A DNA stretch of 64,000 nt from Flavobacteriales bacterium. Its GTDB lineage: Bacteria > Bacteroidota > Bacteroidia > Flavobacteriales_D > Parvicellaceae. The position numbers and the translations under genes were made by a program. The notes beneath the pieces were generated by a model. It made no database searches. It was not told the origin of the DNA and worked only from the letters and a program-made list of their open reading frames with translations. The stretch lies in assembly GCA_025210295.1 (NCBI GenBank), contig JAOASC010000017.1, positions 1 through 64,000 of the forward strand, in the 5' to 3' direction. Positions 8,878-18,820 of the stretch are shown here, in pieces. Every line of letters begins with the position of its first letter. Positions within the stretch are counted from its first letter, which is position 1.

Positions 8878-9972
8878 ATGGAATTTAATAATAAGAAATT
8901 AGAAAAGACTTCTAAACTAATTAATTATGTCATCGCTATTCTCTTGTGCGGGTTCCTAATTTCCCTTTCTAATAAACTGATTGACGATGTTGACCAATGG
9001 GAAGAAATGCCAACTGTTGAGCAATTTGAAAATCATACTTTTATCGATGAAAAGAATGATGAGATCAAAAAAGTAAACACCAAAATACAGCATAAACAAG
9101 AGAAACGTTTAAACATTCAGAATACTCTAAAAATTGTCAATAATAATTATGCTAATGCTAAACGTTCTTATGACAATTGGTTAGAAGCTCGAAAAACTGT
9201 GGGTTCTCCTAATGAAGATAAAGAGGTACTTTCAAGAGCAAATGAATTGGATGAGTACTATAAAACTCAACAAGAATGGAGGGAAGAACTCATGATCATT
9301 AATGGTGAAATCAAAGAACTTGATCAAGAAAAGAGTGAAATAGAGGTGCTTATCTACCAAGAAAATGAAAGAGCTTACCAAGAACGGGAAAAAGCAATAA
9401 GAAAATACGATTTAAAAGTATTCCTCATTCGTTTACTTTTTATCCTACCTATTTTATTACTAGGAATTTATTTTATCATTAAATTTCGTAAACACAAGTA
9501 CTGGCCGTTATTTTTAGGATATGTTCTCTTCTCTTTTTATGCATTTTTCTTCGGATTGGTACCTTACCTCCCTAGTTATGGAGGGTATATAAGATATACA
9601 GTTGGTATCATCCTCAGTATTTTATTTGGTGTATACGCCATCAATAAGATCAAAGCTTTTATTGAACAAAAGAAAAAAGAACTTAAAGTATCCACGACTG
9701 AACGTGCTAAAAAAGTACAAACTGAAACTGCTGAAAAGGCACTAGACAACCACATGTGTCCATCATGTGGTAAAGACTTTATCGTTAAGAAATGGGATAA
9801 ATCTGTGAGCAATAAAGATAAAACCAGCACCTATGGGGTCGTCACCAATTTTTGTCGATTTTGTGGACTTGAATTGTTTAACAAATGTAATAACTGCGGG
9901 TCTGAAAACTTTGCTCATTTACCTTTTTGCTCCAATTGTGGAGACCCAATCAATGAGGAGAAAGCACACTAA
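8878..9972 (+). CDS. Coiled-coil membrane protein with C-terminal zinc ribbons
   Basis: A 364-residue protein. One membrane helix lies near residues 15-32 and a long charged coiled coil spans about 45-175. Two or three further helices follow (about 180-255). A cytoplasmic tail carries paired zinc-ribbon knuckles: CPSCG, CRFCG, CNNCG and CSNCG. No enzyme motif is visible. The layout suggests an envelope scaffold or sensor, but function is unknown. The ATG at 8878 follows a 150-bp AT-rich gap after divergent ribD. Confidence 0.75.
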   Translation: MEFNNKKLEKTSKLINYVIAILLCGFLISLSNKLIDDVDQWEEMPTVEQFENHTFIDEKNDEIKKVNTKIQHKQEKRLNIQNTLKIVNNNYANAKRSYDNWLEARKTVGSPNEDKEVLSRANELDEYYKTQQEWREELMIINGEIKELDQEKSEIEVLIYQENERAYQEREKAIRKYDLKVFLIRLLFILPILLLGIYFIIKFRKHKYWPLFLGYVLFSFYAFFFGLVPYLPSYGGYIRYTVGIILSILFGVYAINKIKAFIEQKKKELKVSTTERAKKVQTETAEKALDNHMCPSCGKDFIVKKWDKSVSNKDKTSTYGVVTNFCRFCGLELFNKCNNCGSENFAHLPFCSNCGDPINEEKAH

Positions 9973-10139
9973 AATGTCTTTTAAAATCCATTTTTTTATT
10001 TTTTACTCGATAACTTTAAGCAACTTCAGTACCTTTACAAGACTTTTGAATTAGTTTAAAGTTCTTTTTATCATTGGAATAACAATTCCAAACATTATCA
10101 CAAGATCTGTGATTGATAAAAACTAATAAATATTAATGC

Positions 10140-11621
10140 ATGAAATATATTATTGCTATCGATCAAGGAACAACAAGTTGTAGGGCTATCTTATTTGATC
10201 AAAACGGAGAAGTTGTTGGAGTTGAGCAAGAAGAATTTACTCAAATATTCCCAAAATCTGGATGGGTAGAACACAATCCTAATGAAATATTATCGACACA
10301 ACTAAAAGTATTGACTTCTCTAATAGAGCACAACAGCATTTCACCTGAGACTATTGACTCTATTGGGATTACCAATCAAAGAGAGACTGTTGTAGCGTGG
10401 AATAAAACTACTGGTGAACCTATATATAATGCCATTGTTTGGCAAGATAAGCGAACGGCTGCTTTCTGCGAAGAACTTAAAACTGCTGGATATCAAGATT
10501 ATTTTAAACAAACAACTGGTTTGTTTATCGATTCTTATTTTTCTGGAACAAAAATTCATTGGCTATTAAAAAACTGTGAAAGCTCTGAAGCTTTATTAAG
10601 ACAAAATCATCTTATTGTAGGAACTATTGATACTTGGTTAATTTGGAATCTAACCAATGCTGAAGTACATGCTACAGACTATTCTAATGCTTCAAGAACA
10701 TTGCTTTTTGATATCAACACATTGGATTGGGATCAAAAAGCTTTGGATTTAATGGAAATTCCTAAATCTATTTTACCACAAGTAAAAAATAGCTCAGATA
10801 ATTTTGGATTTTGGGAGTACAAAGGAGTTAAAATCCCTATTAGAGGCGTAATTGGAGACCAACAAGGTGCGCTTTTTGGACAAGGTTGTTTTGAAGTTGG
10901 TGATGCTAAAAATACTTATGGTACAGGTTGTTTTATGTTGATGAATACTGGGAGCACTCAAAAAGTTAGTCAACATGGTTTAATCAATACTATTGCATGG
11001 GGAATAGACGGCAAAATCGAATATGCTTTAGAAGGAAGTATTTTTATTGCTGGAGCAGCTGTTCAATGGTTAAGAGATGGTATCAAAATCATAGAATCTT
11101 CTTCGGAAACTGAAGTCTTGGCCAACTCTATTGAGGATGATAGTGATGTTGTAGTTGTTCCTGCATTTGCTGGTTTAGGTGCACCATATTGGGATATGTA
11201 CGCCAGAGGAGCTATATTTGGTTTGACAAGAGATACTGGAATTCCAGAACTGGCTAAGGCTACACTTGAATCACTTGCTTTTCAAAGTAAAGATGTTTTA
11301 AAAGCAATGGAAAAAGATGCTGGAGTTGAACTTAAAACACTAAATGTTGATGGTGGAGCTACTGCAAACAATTACCTCATGCAATTTCAAGCTGATATTC
11401 TCAACACCCCAGTTGTAAGACCTAAGACTATCGAATCTACGGCATTAGGCGCTGCCTATATGGCTGGTTTACACACAGGTTTTTGGAAGATGGAGGACTT
11501 GAAAAAAATGAAACAAATAGATCAAACGTTTACTCAAAAAATGGATCCTCTTAAAGTTGAAAAGAAATATTCTTTATGGCAGAAAGCTGTAAAACGTTCT
11601 ATGAATTGGATTGAGAATTGA
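10140..11621 (+). CDS. glpK: Glycerol kinase
   Basis: GlpK phosphorylates glycerol to sn-glycerol 3-phosphate using ATP, in the cytoplasm. The 493-residue length is normal. FGGY-kinase landmarks are AIDQGTTSCRAILFD at the N-terminus, WVEHNP, VWQDKR, the IGDQQGALFGQ phosphate loop, GAPYWD and DGGATANNYLMQFQADIL. It lies 105 bp upstream of glpD, the next enzyme of the pathway, so the two probably form a glycerol-use unit. No glycerol facilitator gene is adjacent. Confidence 0.97.
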   Translation: MKYIIAIDQGTTSCRAILFDQNGEVVGVEQEEFTQIFPKSGWVEHNPNEILSTQLKVLTSLIEHNSISPETIDSIGITNQRETVVAWNKTTGEPIYNAIVWQDKRTAAFCEELKTAGYQDYFKQTTGLFIDSYFSGTKIHWLLKNCESSEALLRQNHLIVGTIDTWLIWNLTNAEVHATDYSNASRTLLFDINTLDWDQKALDLMEIPKSILPQVKNSSDNFGFWEYKGVKIPIRGVIGDQQGALFGQGCFEVGDAKNTYGTGCFMLMNTGSTQKVSQHGLINTIAWGIDGKIEYALEGSIFIAGAAVQWLRDGIKIIESSSETEVLANSIEDDSDVVVVPAFAGLGAPYWDMYARGAIFGLTRDTGIPELAKATLESLAFQSKDVLKAMEKDAGVELKTLNVDGGATANNYLMQFQADILNTPVVRPKTIESTALGAAYMAGLHTGFWKMEDLKKMKQIDQTFTQKMDPLKVEKKYSLWQKAVKRSMNWIEN

Positions 11622-11631
11622 TAGCGGTAAT

Positions 11632-11665
11632 GATATAATGATGTAATGAGGTAATTGAGAAATAA
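11632..11665 (+). repeat. Short 9-bp repeat array between glpK and glpD
   Basis: Roughly four imperfect copies of a 9-base unit like TAATGATGn follow the glpK stop. A similar stretch occurs just before the pseudogene start near 19556-19570, so it may be a dispersed family that accompanies four-helix-bundle genes in this genome. Confidence 0.5.
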
Positions 11666-11726
11666 TAGCGCCTTTGATGCTCTTGTTCTCAATCAATGAT
11701 AAAAAAACACATCGCAAACTAAATAA

Positions 11727-13361
11727 ATGGAAGGATTAAAACATTATAAATTTAACTACGCCAAACGAGAAGAAGTCAAAACAACTTTGAAAAACAAAAC
11801 GTTTGATGTAGTTGTTATTGGAGGCGGTATAACTGGTGCTGGGATTGCTTTAGATGCAGCGAGTCGTGGATTAAGTGTTGCAGTAGTCGAAAAACAGGAT
11901 TATGCTGCTGGAACGAGCAGTCGATCAACTAAACTAATTCACGGAGGTTTGCGTTACCTTAAACAACTGGAGGTTAAATTAGTTAGTGATGTCGGAAAGG
12001 AAAGAGCGATCGCTTATAAGAACGCACCTCATTTAGTGGTTCCAGAAAAAATGTTGCTTCCACTGGTAAAAGGAGGAAGTTTAGGAAAATTCTCTACCAA
12101 TATCGCACTTTGGTTTTATGATAGGCTTGCAGGCGTAAAAGGTAAGGATAGGAGAAAAATGCTTTCTAAAGCGCAAACTTTAGAAAAAGAACCGCTTTTG
12201 AGAGATGATATTTTACTCGCTGGTGGATACTATGCTGAATACCGAACAGATGATGCAAGGTTGACGCTTGAGATTTTAAAAACGGCTTACTCATACGGGG
12301 CCTTATCACTCAACTATTGTGAAGCTACTGCATTAACTTATGAAAATGAAAAGACGAATGGTATTGTCTGCCAAGATTTAATCCACAATGAACAATTTGA
12401 GTTAAAAGCTAAGAAAGTTGTCAATGCCGCTGGTCCATGGTGTGATCTTATTCGTAAAAAAGATAACTCTTTAAAGGGTAAACGTCTGCACTTAACTAAA
12501 GGGGTGCATTTGGTATTTCCTAAAGAAAAATTCCCTCTACAACAAAGTGTTTACTTTGATGTTCCTGGAGGTCGAATGATTTTTGCAATTCCACGATTAG
12601 GAGTTACTTATGTAGGTACTACTGACACCAATTACAGTGACCAATTAGAAGAACCTAATGTTACTATTGAGGATGTTGATTATTTATTAAAATCAATTAA
12701 TAATCTCTTTCCTAAGCTTGACCTAACAGTTAATGACATTGTTTCTTCATGGTCGGGGCTACGACCGTTAATCCACGAAGACGGAAAGTCACCATCTGAA
12801 CTTTCAAGAAAAGATGAAGTTTTTATTTCAGACTCTGGACTGATTACTATTACTGGAGGAAAATTAACTGGTTATCGACTAATGGCTAAAAAAATAGTTG
12901 ATCTAGTTAGCAAGGAAATAGGAGCTAAAAACCCTTGTAAAACAGATACCATAGTGATTAATGGGGGCGAATTTAAAAACCCAGACGAAGTCTATCAATA
13001 CATTAACAATGTTAAAACCAAACTGAGGACAGCAAAAATTCCTGAACTTAAAGCTGAATACTTAGTCAGAAATTACGGAAAACAAACCGAAATTATATTA
13101 GATAACTTCTTTTCTAAAAAAAGAAAGCACCTGATTGAATCTGAGATATGGTTTGCTTTAAATTACGAGGGGATTTGTACTTTAGAAGATTTCTTTAATC
13201 GTCGAACGGGTAAATTAAACTTTGATCCAACTAATGTTTTAAATGAAGTGGAACATATTTTGCCTATTGCAAAAACCTACTTTAATTGGAATGAAGACGA
13301 AGCTGAAAAACAATTAAAAGCACTAAAAAATAAGTTAGCACTAAAAACTGACTTCGTATAA
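11727..13361 (+). CDS. glpD: Glycerol-3-phosphate dehydrogenase (FAD, aerobic type)
   Basis: GlpD oxidises glycerol 3-phosphate to dihydroxyacetone phosphate and passes electrons to the quinone pool at the inner face of the cytoplasmic membrane. The 544-residue protein has the FAD dinucleotide motif VVIGGGITGAGIALDAASRG near residues 30-50, the family segment SSRSTKLIHGGLRYL, the substrate-region FAIPRLGVTYVGTTDT and a C-terminal helical domain. It follows glpK in the same direction. The start at 11727 gives the usual short N-terminus before the FAD motif. Confidence 0.96.
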   Translation: MEGLKHYKFNYAKREEVKTTLKNKTFDVVVIGGGITGAGIALDAASRGLSVAVVEKQDYAAGTSSRSTKLIHGGLRYLKQLEVKLVSDVGKERAIAYKNAPHLVVPEKMLLPLVKGGSLGKFSTNIALWFYDRLAGVKGKDRRKMLSKAQTLEKEPLLRDDILLAGGYYAEYRTDDARLTLEILKTAYSYGALSLNYCEATALTYENEKTNGIVCQDLIHNEQFELKAKKVVNAAGPWCDLIRKKDNSLKGKRLHLTKGVHLVFPKEKFPLQQSVYFDVPGGRMIFAIPRLGVTYVGTTDTNYSDQLEEPNVTIEDVDYLLKSINNLFPKLDLTVNDIVSSWSGLRPLIHEDGKSPSELSRKDEVFISDSGLITITGGKLTGYRLMAKKIVDLVSKEIGAKNPCKTDTIVINGGEFKNPDEVYQYINNVKTKLRTAKIPELKAEYLVRNYGKQTEIILDNFFSKKRKHLIESEIWFALNYEGICTLEDFFNRRTGKLNFDPTNVLNEVEHILPIAKTYFNWNEDEAEKQLKALKNKLALKTDFV

Positions 13362-13420
13362 CGTCAAGTTGTTACTATTTTTTTCGAAATAATGGAGCAC
13401 GACGTTAAAGCTTATTAAAA

Positions 13421-14644
13421 ATGAAAGAGCAGTCTAGACTTTCAAGGTTAACCTCTATCGTAACACAGTTACAATCTAAACGAATAGTAACAGCAACAAT
13501 GCTTGCTCAGAAGTACAATGTTAGTGTTCGAACAATTTATAGAGATATTCGTGCGATTGAAGAATCAGGAGTTCCAATTATTACCGAAGAAGGCAAAGGA
13601 TATTCTCTAATGGAAGGCTATCGACTCCCTCCTATCATGTTTACAGAAGAAGAAGCAAATGCTTTAATCACTGCTGAACAGTTGATACGAAAGAACAAGG
13701 ATCAATCATTGGTTGACCATTATCAAAATGCCATCACAAAAATTAAAGCTGTTCTTAAACACTCCCAAAAAGAAAGTGCAGATTTATTGACCAATCGTGT
13801 TTCTTTTAGAGCTAATCTCCAAGCTGAAAGTACCAGTCATTATTTAATGACACTACAAAACGCCATTACTCAATTTCATTTAATAGCATTAGAATACCTT
13901 TCGTTAAAACAGGAACATTCTTCAAGAATAGTAGAACCTTTTGCATTATACAGTACACAAGAAAACTGGCTACTTATTGCCTTTTGTCGTTTACGTAAAA
14001 GTTTTAGAGTCTTCCGAATTGATTTAATTCAAAGGTTAACCGTAATGGATCAACATTTTGAGCCTCACAATATGACGATTCAAGAATATTATGAAAAGGA
14101 GTATAAAAAATTCTACCCTACCCCTGACACACCCTTGTCAAAACATGAAAGTAGCTTTGTAGCAAACTTAAAAAATAAAACTATGAAGAAACGACAAATT
14201 GAAGCATTCCACATTGTTGGAATCTGGGTAAAAACAACCAATCAAAACAATCAAGCTAAAAAAGATATTGGTGAACTATGGCAAAAATTTATGAGTGCTA
14301 ACTTATCTGAAACACTCCCTAATATTCAAGACCCGACAATTTATGCCGTCTACACAGAATATGAAGGAGATCATACTCAACCTTACACAACTATTTTAGG
14401 TTATAGGGTACATTCCCTAGATCATATTCCTGATGGAATGAAAGCTGCTACAATAGAAAAAGGAAGCTACTATCAATTTACCGCCCAAGGTGATTTAACC
14501 AAAAACGCCGTGGTCGATGTTTGGAATAAAATATGGGAAGAAGACTTAAACAGAACGTACACTACAGACTTTGAAGTTTATGGAGAAAAAGCCGCAGACC
14601 CTACTAATGGAGAAGCTGACATCTATATTGCAACTCAATCATAA
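13421..14644 (+). CDS. HTH-WYL transcription regulator with C-terminal GyrI-like effector domain
   Basis: A 407-residue regulator. Residues 8-60 form a winged HTH of the HTH_11 type (VSVRTIYRDIRAIEESG). Residues about 140-225 are a WYL-like ligand domain (LEYLSLKQEHSSRIVEPFALY...NWLLIAFCRLRKSFRVFRIDLI). Residues about 255-405 resemble the GyrI/AraC-effector small-molecule domain (KGSYYQFTAQG, VWNKIWEE). Carrying two different sensory domains is notable. It is 60 bp after glpD but not clearly part of that unit; a strong terminator follows. Confidence 0.85.
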   Translation: MKEQSRLSRLTSIVTQLQSKRIVTATMLAQKYNVSVRTIYRDIRAIEESGVPIITEEGKGYSLMEGYRLPPIMFTEEEANALITAEQLIRKNKDQSLVDHYQNAITKIKAVLKHSQKESADLLTNRVSFRANLQAESTSHYLMTLQNAITQFHLIALEYLSLKQEHSSRIVEPFALYSTQENWLLIAFCRLRKSFRVFRIDLIQRLTVMDQHFEPHNMTIQEYYEKEYKKFYPTPDTPLSKHESSFVANLKNKTMKKRQIEAFHIVGIWVKTTNQNNQAKKDIGELWQKFMSANLSETLPNIQDPTIYAVYTEYEGDHTQPYTTILGYRVHSLDHIPDGMKAATIEKGSYYQFTAQGDLTKNAVVDVWNKIWEEDLNRTYTTDFEVYGEKAADPTNGEADIYIATQS

Positions 14645-14653
14645 CAATAAAGA

Positions 14654-14681
14654 AAAGGGCTATTCAATTAGCCCTTTCTTT
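14654..14681 (+). terminator. Rho-independent terminator after the WYL regulator
   Basis: A perfect 9-bp stem AAAGGGCTA/TAGCCCTTT with a 6-base loop, followed by a T-rich run, begins 10 bp after the stop codon. Confidence 0.85.
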
Positions 14682-14745
14682 TGGCTATCCACTTGATAAA
14701 AAAGACAATATCCCATTATTTCAAATCAGATTACAGAAGAATCAT

Positions 14746-14753
14746 TACCTTTG
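14746..14753 (+). promoter_or_regulatory. Candidate -7 box for the TPR gene
   Basis: TACCTTTG is an exact TAnnTTTG match 40 bp before the next start. There is no clear -33 TTG at the usual distance. Confidence 0.45.
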
Positions 14754-14793
14754 CACAACTTTTTTAATTCACTTTATAAAAAGAGAAAGTACT

Positions 14794-15459
14794 ATGACAA
14801 TGAAATTTTACAAATTGCTTTTAATTTATCGTTTACAAATTGGGCTCGCTTTATTGGCTCTTTCTGGTGTACTAGCGTATATTAAAAGCTGGGAATGGTT
14901 TTGGACGGCAATTATATTAGCTGTAGTAGCAATTGTTTCCCATTTTATTTTTGGTCCATTGCGTTTAATCCAAGAAGCGATTCAAAATAATGACATGGCA
15001 TTGGCACAGAAATACATGAAAACGGTTTATTTCCCTCAACTATTATTAAAGCCAATTCGACAAGGTTTTTATATGTTAAAATCTAATATGGCAATGACCA
15101 ATCAAGATTTTAAAAGTGCTGAGGACTACATGCGAAAAAGTATGAAGAGCAAAAGTAAGCTAGTTGGTGAGGAAAGTGAGGGTGCTTCGCATTTACAAAT
15201 GGGAATGATAGCCTTACAAAATGGAAAAAGAGCGGAAGCAAGAAAAAATTTAAGATTAGCTTTAGAAAAAGGATTACCAGATAAAGATACTAAAGCAGCT
15301 GCTTTGATTCAGTTATCGAGTATTGAAATTCAATCTAGAAACATTAATATGGCTAGAAACTATTTCAAAAAAGCGAAACAATTGAATCCTCAAAGTCCAG
15401 AAATTAAAGCTCAAATTGCTCAAATGGACAAATATATTCACAGAGCGGGAACACGCTAA
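14794..15459 (+). CDS. Membrane-anchored TPR protein
   Basis: A 221-residue protein with two adjacent membrane helices at about 10-30 and 35-55. They are followed by tetratricopeptide-like helical repeats (SAEDYMRKSMKSKSKL, GKRAEARKNLRLALEKGL, NMARNYFKKAKQLNPQSPEI). TPRs usually mediate protein-protein contacts. The start can be read as 14794 (MTMKF) or 14800. It is convergent with the PKD-domain gene. No specific function can be assigned. Confidence 0.8.
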   Translation: MTMKFYKLLLIYRLQIGLALLALSGVLAYIKSWEWFWTAIILAVVAIVSHFIFGPLRLIQEAIQNNDMALAQKYMKTVYFPQLLLKPIRQGFYMLKSNMAMTNQDFKSAEDYMRKSMKSKSKLVGEESEGASHLQMGMIALQNGKRAEARKNLRLALEKGLPDKDTKAAALIQLSSIEIQSRNINMARNYFKKAKQLNPQSPEIKAQIAQMDKYIHRAGTR

Positions 15460-15487
15460 ACTTTAAAAAAATTCATTTAAAGAGGGG

Positions 15488-18400
15488 CTATTTGTAAATA
15501 ATTACATGGCCCCTTTTTTCATATCGTTTTCGCTGATGGTCTCTGTATTTAATTTGCCATACGTACGCATCATCCTGAACGGGCTTTCCATTTATTAATC
15601 CATCCCATCCGACAGAAGACTCATTTCCCTCATAAATAATACTTCCCCACCTGTTAAAAATATAAAATTGATACTCTTCTAACCCAAATGTAACTGGCTT
15701 GAAGAAATCATTATTCCCATCTCCATTTGGAGTAAAAGAATTAGGCACGTATAATAGATCATTAGGCTCTACATAAACCGTTTTCGTAATTGTATCATCG
15801 CATCCATAAGTATTCACCACTGTTTGCTGTATTGGAATAGTTCCCATTCCATTAATGCTATAAATTGGATTTTCTTCATTTAGGGTATTCCCCTCAACCA
15901 CATAATACAGGCTCGAAATGTCTCCTGAAGAAAGATCAGTTATTTCTACTTCGGGAAAGAATATATTAGTGGCCTCTGGAGTCACACTAAAGTCTGCTCT
16001 TGGCCTTGGGTAAACAGTTATTGCGGCTGGCTTACTTAACGTTAATGTCTCCAAACATCCCTCATTTGTTGTTAAGCTAAACGTAACATCATAAATTCCG
16101 TCAACTTCATAGATATAAGTGGGTTCATGTTCGGTTGAAGTCACTCCATTTCCAAAATCCCAAAAATAATCGACATCTCCCCATGCAACCGATTCATCAA
16201 TAAAATCGACTGTCAGTGGCATACAACCAACTGTATCCGACAAACTAAAATTAATCACAGGAGATGGAAAAACCTTTGCTGTATCTGTAGCAGTTGCTGT
16301 ACAGCCTTCATCAACGACTGTTGCAGTAACTAGGTAATAACCTTCAGTGTTGTAATTAATATTTGTAGGATGTTCAGAAATACTTGTTGTAGGAGAAGAT
16401 GGTCCTCCAAAATCCCAACTAAAACTAGCTCCACTCGTATAATTTCCAGACAATATAAAATCAAAAGAATTAGTGGTAATACATTGAGGGTTTAAATTTG
16501 TAGAAAAAGTAGGGTTAATCGGTTCTTTCACCTTGAAGATCCCTTCTACAGTATCTGAACAATGGGCATTATACGCTATTAAAGTAACTGGATAACTTCC
16601 ATTTTCTGGGTAAGTATAACTGGGGTTCGTCAATGTTGAATGATCATTAGGGTTCGTCACATCTCCAAAATCCCATAAATAACTACTAGAATTAGTACTC
16701 GTATTATTCGCTATTGCCTCAAGTCCGTCACAATTATCCACATCTAAAAATGAAGCAACAGGCTCTTGTACGACTTCTATTTCTATCGTTGTATCTTTAA
16801 TACATCCTTCATCTTCTATTGTCACTGTCACATGATGATGCCCACTAAATTGGTACTCCACCCCTAAAACATTTTCAGTTGCGTTATTAACAACATTGGT
16901 TGGACTACCAAAATACCAATCAAAAGTTGCTCCCGTTGTATAATTACCAGATAAATTAAAATCAAAAGAGTTTCCCATTAAACACTGTATGGGATCATTA
17001 GTAACCACCAAAGGGTTCATCGGCGCCTTTACTTTGTGTGTAGTATAAGCTGTATCAACACAATTGGCATTACTCGCTATGAGCATCACATCATAGATAC
17101 CATTAGCCGGATAAGTGTATGATGGCCCTAATAACAATGAAGTATCTCCCAATGTTGTCAAGTCACCAAAATTCCAAAAGTAAGAAGTGGCATTTAAACT
17201 ATTATTGACTGTATTTGCTGTTAAGCCATCGCAATTATCAACTGGATCAATGAGTGCTTCTGGCATTTGATACACTTCTAATTGCTGTGTAAAATCTCTA
17301 AAACACCCCCGATCATTAACCGAAGCTGTTACTGTATATACTCCATCATTACTATAGGCAATATCCTGTGGCGTTTGACTAGTTGAAGTCGTTGGTGAAG
17401 TTGTTCCACCAAAATGCCAACTAAAACTTGCTGTGGGAGTAAAGTTTCCGTTTATCGCAAAATCAAAAGAATTTCCTTCTAAACACTGATTAGTAACATT
17501 ATCGATATTTCCTTGTATTGGGTATTGAACCATATAAGTAGCTGTAGAAGTATCTGCGCAAGGCCATCCTGGATTTGCGATTAATGTGACTTCATACATT
17601 CCTGTATCAGGATAGGTATAAACGGGTTCTTCAAGAATTGAAGTATCATTTAAAATCGAGTTTACACCAAAATCCCAATGATAAAAAGATCCATTAGTAC
17701 TGTTATTTTGAAATTCCATTGTATAACCATCACAAAGTACCGTTTGATCTGGAACAGCGGAGATGATTGTAGAAGAACAAGAGACTACAGTAAATTGAAA
17801 GTCTCTCAATGTTGTATTAATCAGTTGACCGTTTCGATATTCTTTAACACAAATCCCTACGACATATACCCCATTGGAAGTTGGTGTACAGATTAACTCT
17901 CCTGTATTAGGGTTTATTTGTAAATTCTGTATACCATTTATTTGATTATTGACTCCATATCCTGGAGCCCATGAAATATTGGTATAAGGCCCTCCATTAG
18001 GTGGTTGAGGCATTGGAGAAAGGCTACTTGCACCATGATAAGGCGTGCACATTTCATAGACCAAAACATCTCCATCAGCGTCTATTGCTGAATGATCAAA
18101 AACAAAATTATCTCCATTACACAACACCAATGGCGGAACATTTAAAAAGCGTGCTCCATAATTATCAACTGCTAAAGCTGGATCTGGGATATGAGAAATA
18201 TAAGTACTTCCCATATCTTCGGGAGTAACAATATTTTGAATAATATTATTTCTACAACAACGTTGATAAACTAAATCCAGTCCTCCAGAGGGAACTGAAA
18301 GTGTGACCACAGCTTGATAGATAGCCTCTTCAGTACAAATGACTGGAGGGACTTGTAAACAAGGATTCGTGACCACAATTGGTAAGTTGGTAATCGTTGG

Positions 18401-18634
18401 ATTAGCAATTTGCACTTCTGTTACCAAACCTCCGCTTGAATTAAAAACGCCTACAGAAGCAGGATCATCAAAAGCTGCAACACCATTGATACAATCTCTA
18501 TATACTTTTAAGGTAATTCGGTATTGATTATTCCCTAATGCCTGATAAGACAACTCCCCTCCCACAATATGTGTTGCATACACCTTTGCAGTAAGTAAAA
18601 TAAAGAGTAGATATATAAAAAGTCTTTTTAGCAT
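15488..18634 (-). CDS. Large PKD-repeat protein with gliding-motility-type (type B) T9SS C-terminal sorting domain
   Basis: A 1048-residue secreted surface protein. A signal peptide (MLKRLFIYLLFILLTAKVYA) is followed by a cysteine-containing N-terminal region of about 280 residues. A run of about seven PKD-like beta domains follows, each with a core such as YLWDFGDVTNPNDHS or FSWDFGGPSSPTTS. The final ~90 residues (VPNSFTPNGDGNNDFFKP ... FNRWGSIIYEG ... GWDG) match the gliding-motility-associated C-terminal (CHU_C) domain. That domain directs export by the type IX secretion system. A likely role is adhesion or surface structure. Alternating PKD subtypes suggest duplication in pairs. Confidence 0.93.
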   Translation of the reverse strand: MLKRLFIYLLFILLTAKVYATHIVGGELSYQALGNNQYRITLKVYRDCINGVAAFDDPASVGVFNSSGGLVTEVQIANPTITNLPIVVTNPCLQVPPVICTEEAIYQAVVTLSVPSGGLDLVYQRCCRNNIIQNIVTPEDMGSTYISHIPDPALAVDNYGARFLNVPPLVLCNGDNFVFDHSAIDADGDVLVYEMCTPYHGASSLSPMPQPPNGGPYTNISWAPGYGVNNQINGIQNLQINPNTGELICTPTSNGVYVVGICVKEYRNGQLINTTLRDFQFTVVSCSSTIISAVPDQTVLCDGYTMEFQNNSTNGSFYHWDFGVNSILNDTSILEEPVYTYPDTGMYEVTLIANPGWPCADTSTATYMVQYPIQGNIDNVTNQCLEGNSFDFAINGNFTPTASFSWHFGGTTSPTTSTSQTPQDIAYSNDGVYTVTASVNDRGCFRDFTQQLEVYQMPEALIDPVDNCDGLTANTVNNSLNATSYFWNFGDLTTLGDTSLLLGPSYTYPANGIYDVMLIASNANCVDTAYTTHKVKAPMNPLVVTNDPIQCLMGNSFDFNLSGNYTTGATFDWYFGSPTNVVNNATENVLGVEYQFSGHHHVTVTIEDEGCIKDTTIEIEVVQEPVASFLDVDNCDGLEAIANNTSTNSSSYLWDFGDVTNPNDHSTLTNPSYTYPENGSYPVTLIAYNAHCSDTVEGIFKVKEPINPTFSTNLNPQCITTNSFDFILSGNYTSGASFSWDFGGPSSPTTSISEHPTNINYNTEGYYLVTATVVDEGCTATATDTAKVFPSPVINFSLSDTVGCMPLTVDFIDESVAWGDVDYFWDFGNGVTSTEHEPTYIYEVDGIYDVTFSLTTNEGCLETLTLSKPAAITVYPRPRADFSVTPEATNIFFPEVEITDLSSGDISSLYYVVEGNTLNEENPIYSINGMGTIPIQQTVVNTYGCDDTITKTVYVEPNDLLYVPNSFTPNGDGNNDFFKPVTFGLEEYQFYIFNRWGSIIYEGNESSVGWDGLINGKPVQDDAYVWQIKYRDHQRKRYEKRGHVIIYK

Positions 18635-18777
18635 TTTTCGACAAAAAACAGGTTTTAAACAAACTTAGTGCCAATCTTTTCTAGGATTCATTAGTTAAAA
18701 TTACAACGTTTTTCTTACTTAACAGTTGCTTTTTTATAACTTAATATTTTTTAACTTATTTAACGGTTTGTTATTGC

Positions 18778-18785
18778 TACTTTTG
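18778..18785 (+). promoter_or_regulatory. Candidate -7 box upstream of gldF
   Basis: TACTTTTG, an exact TAnnTTTG match, lies 36 bp before the gldF start. A -33 element is not obvious. Confidence 0.45.
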
Positions 18786-18820
18786 TGCATTAAGTTTGTT
18801 GTTTTAGAATCAAAAACTAT

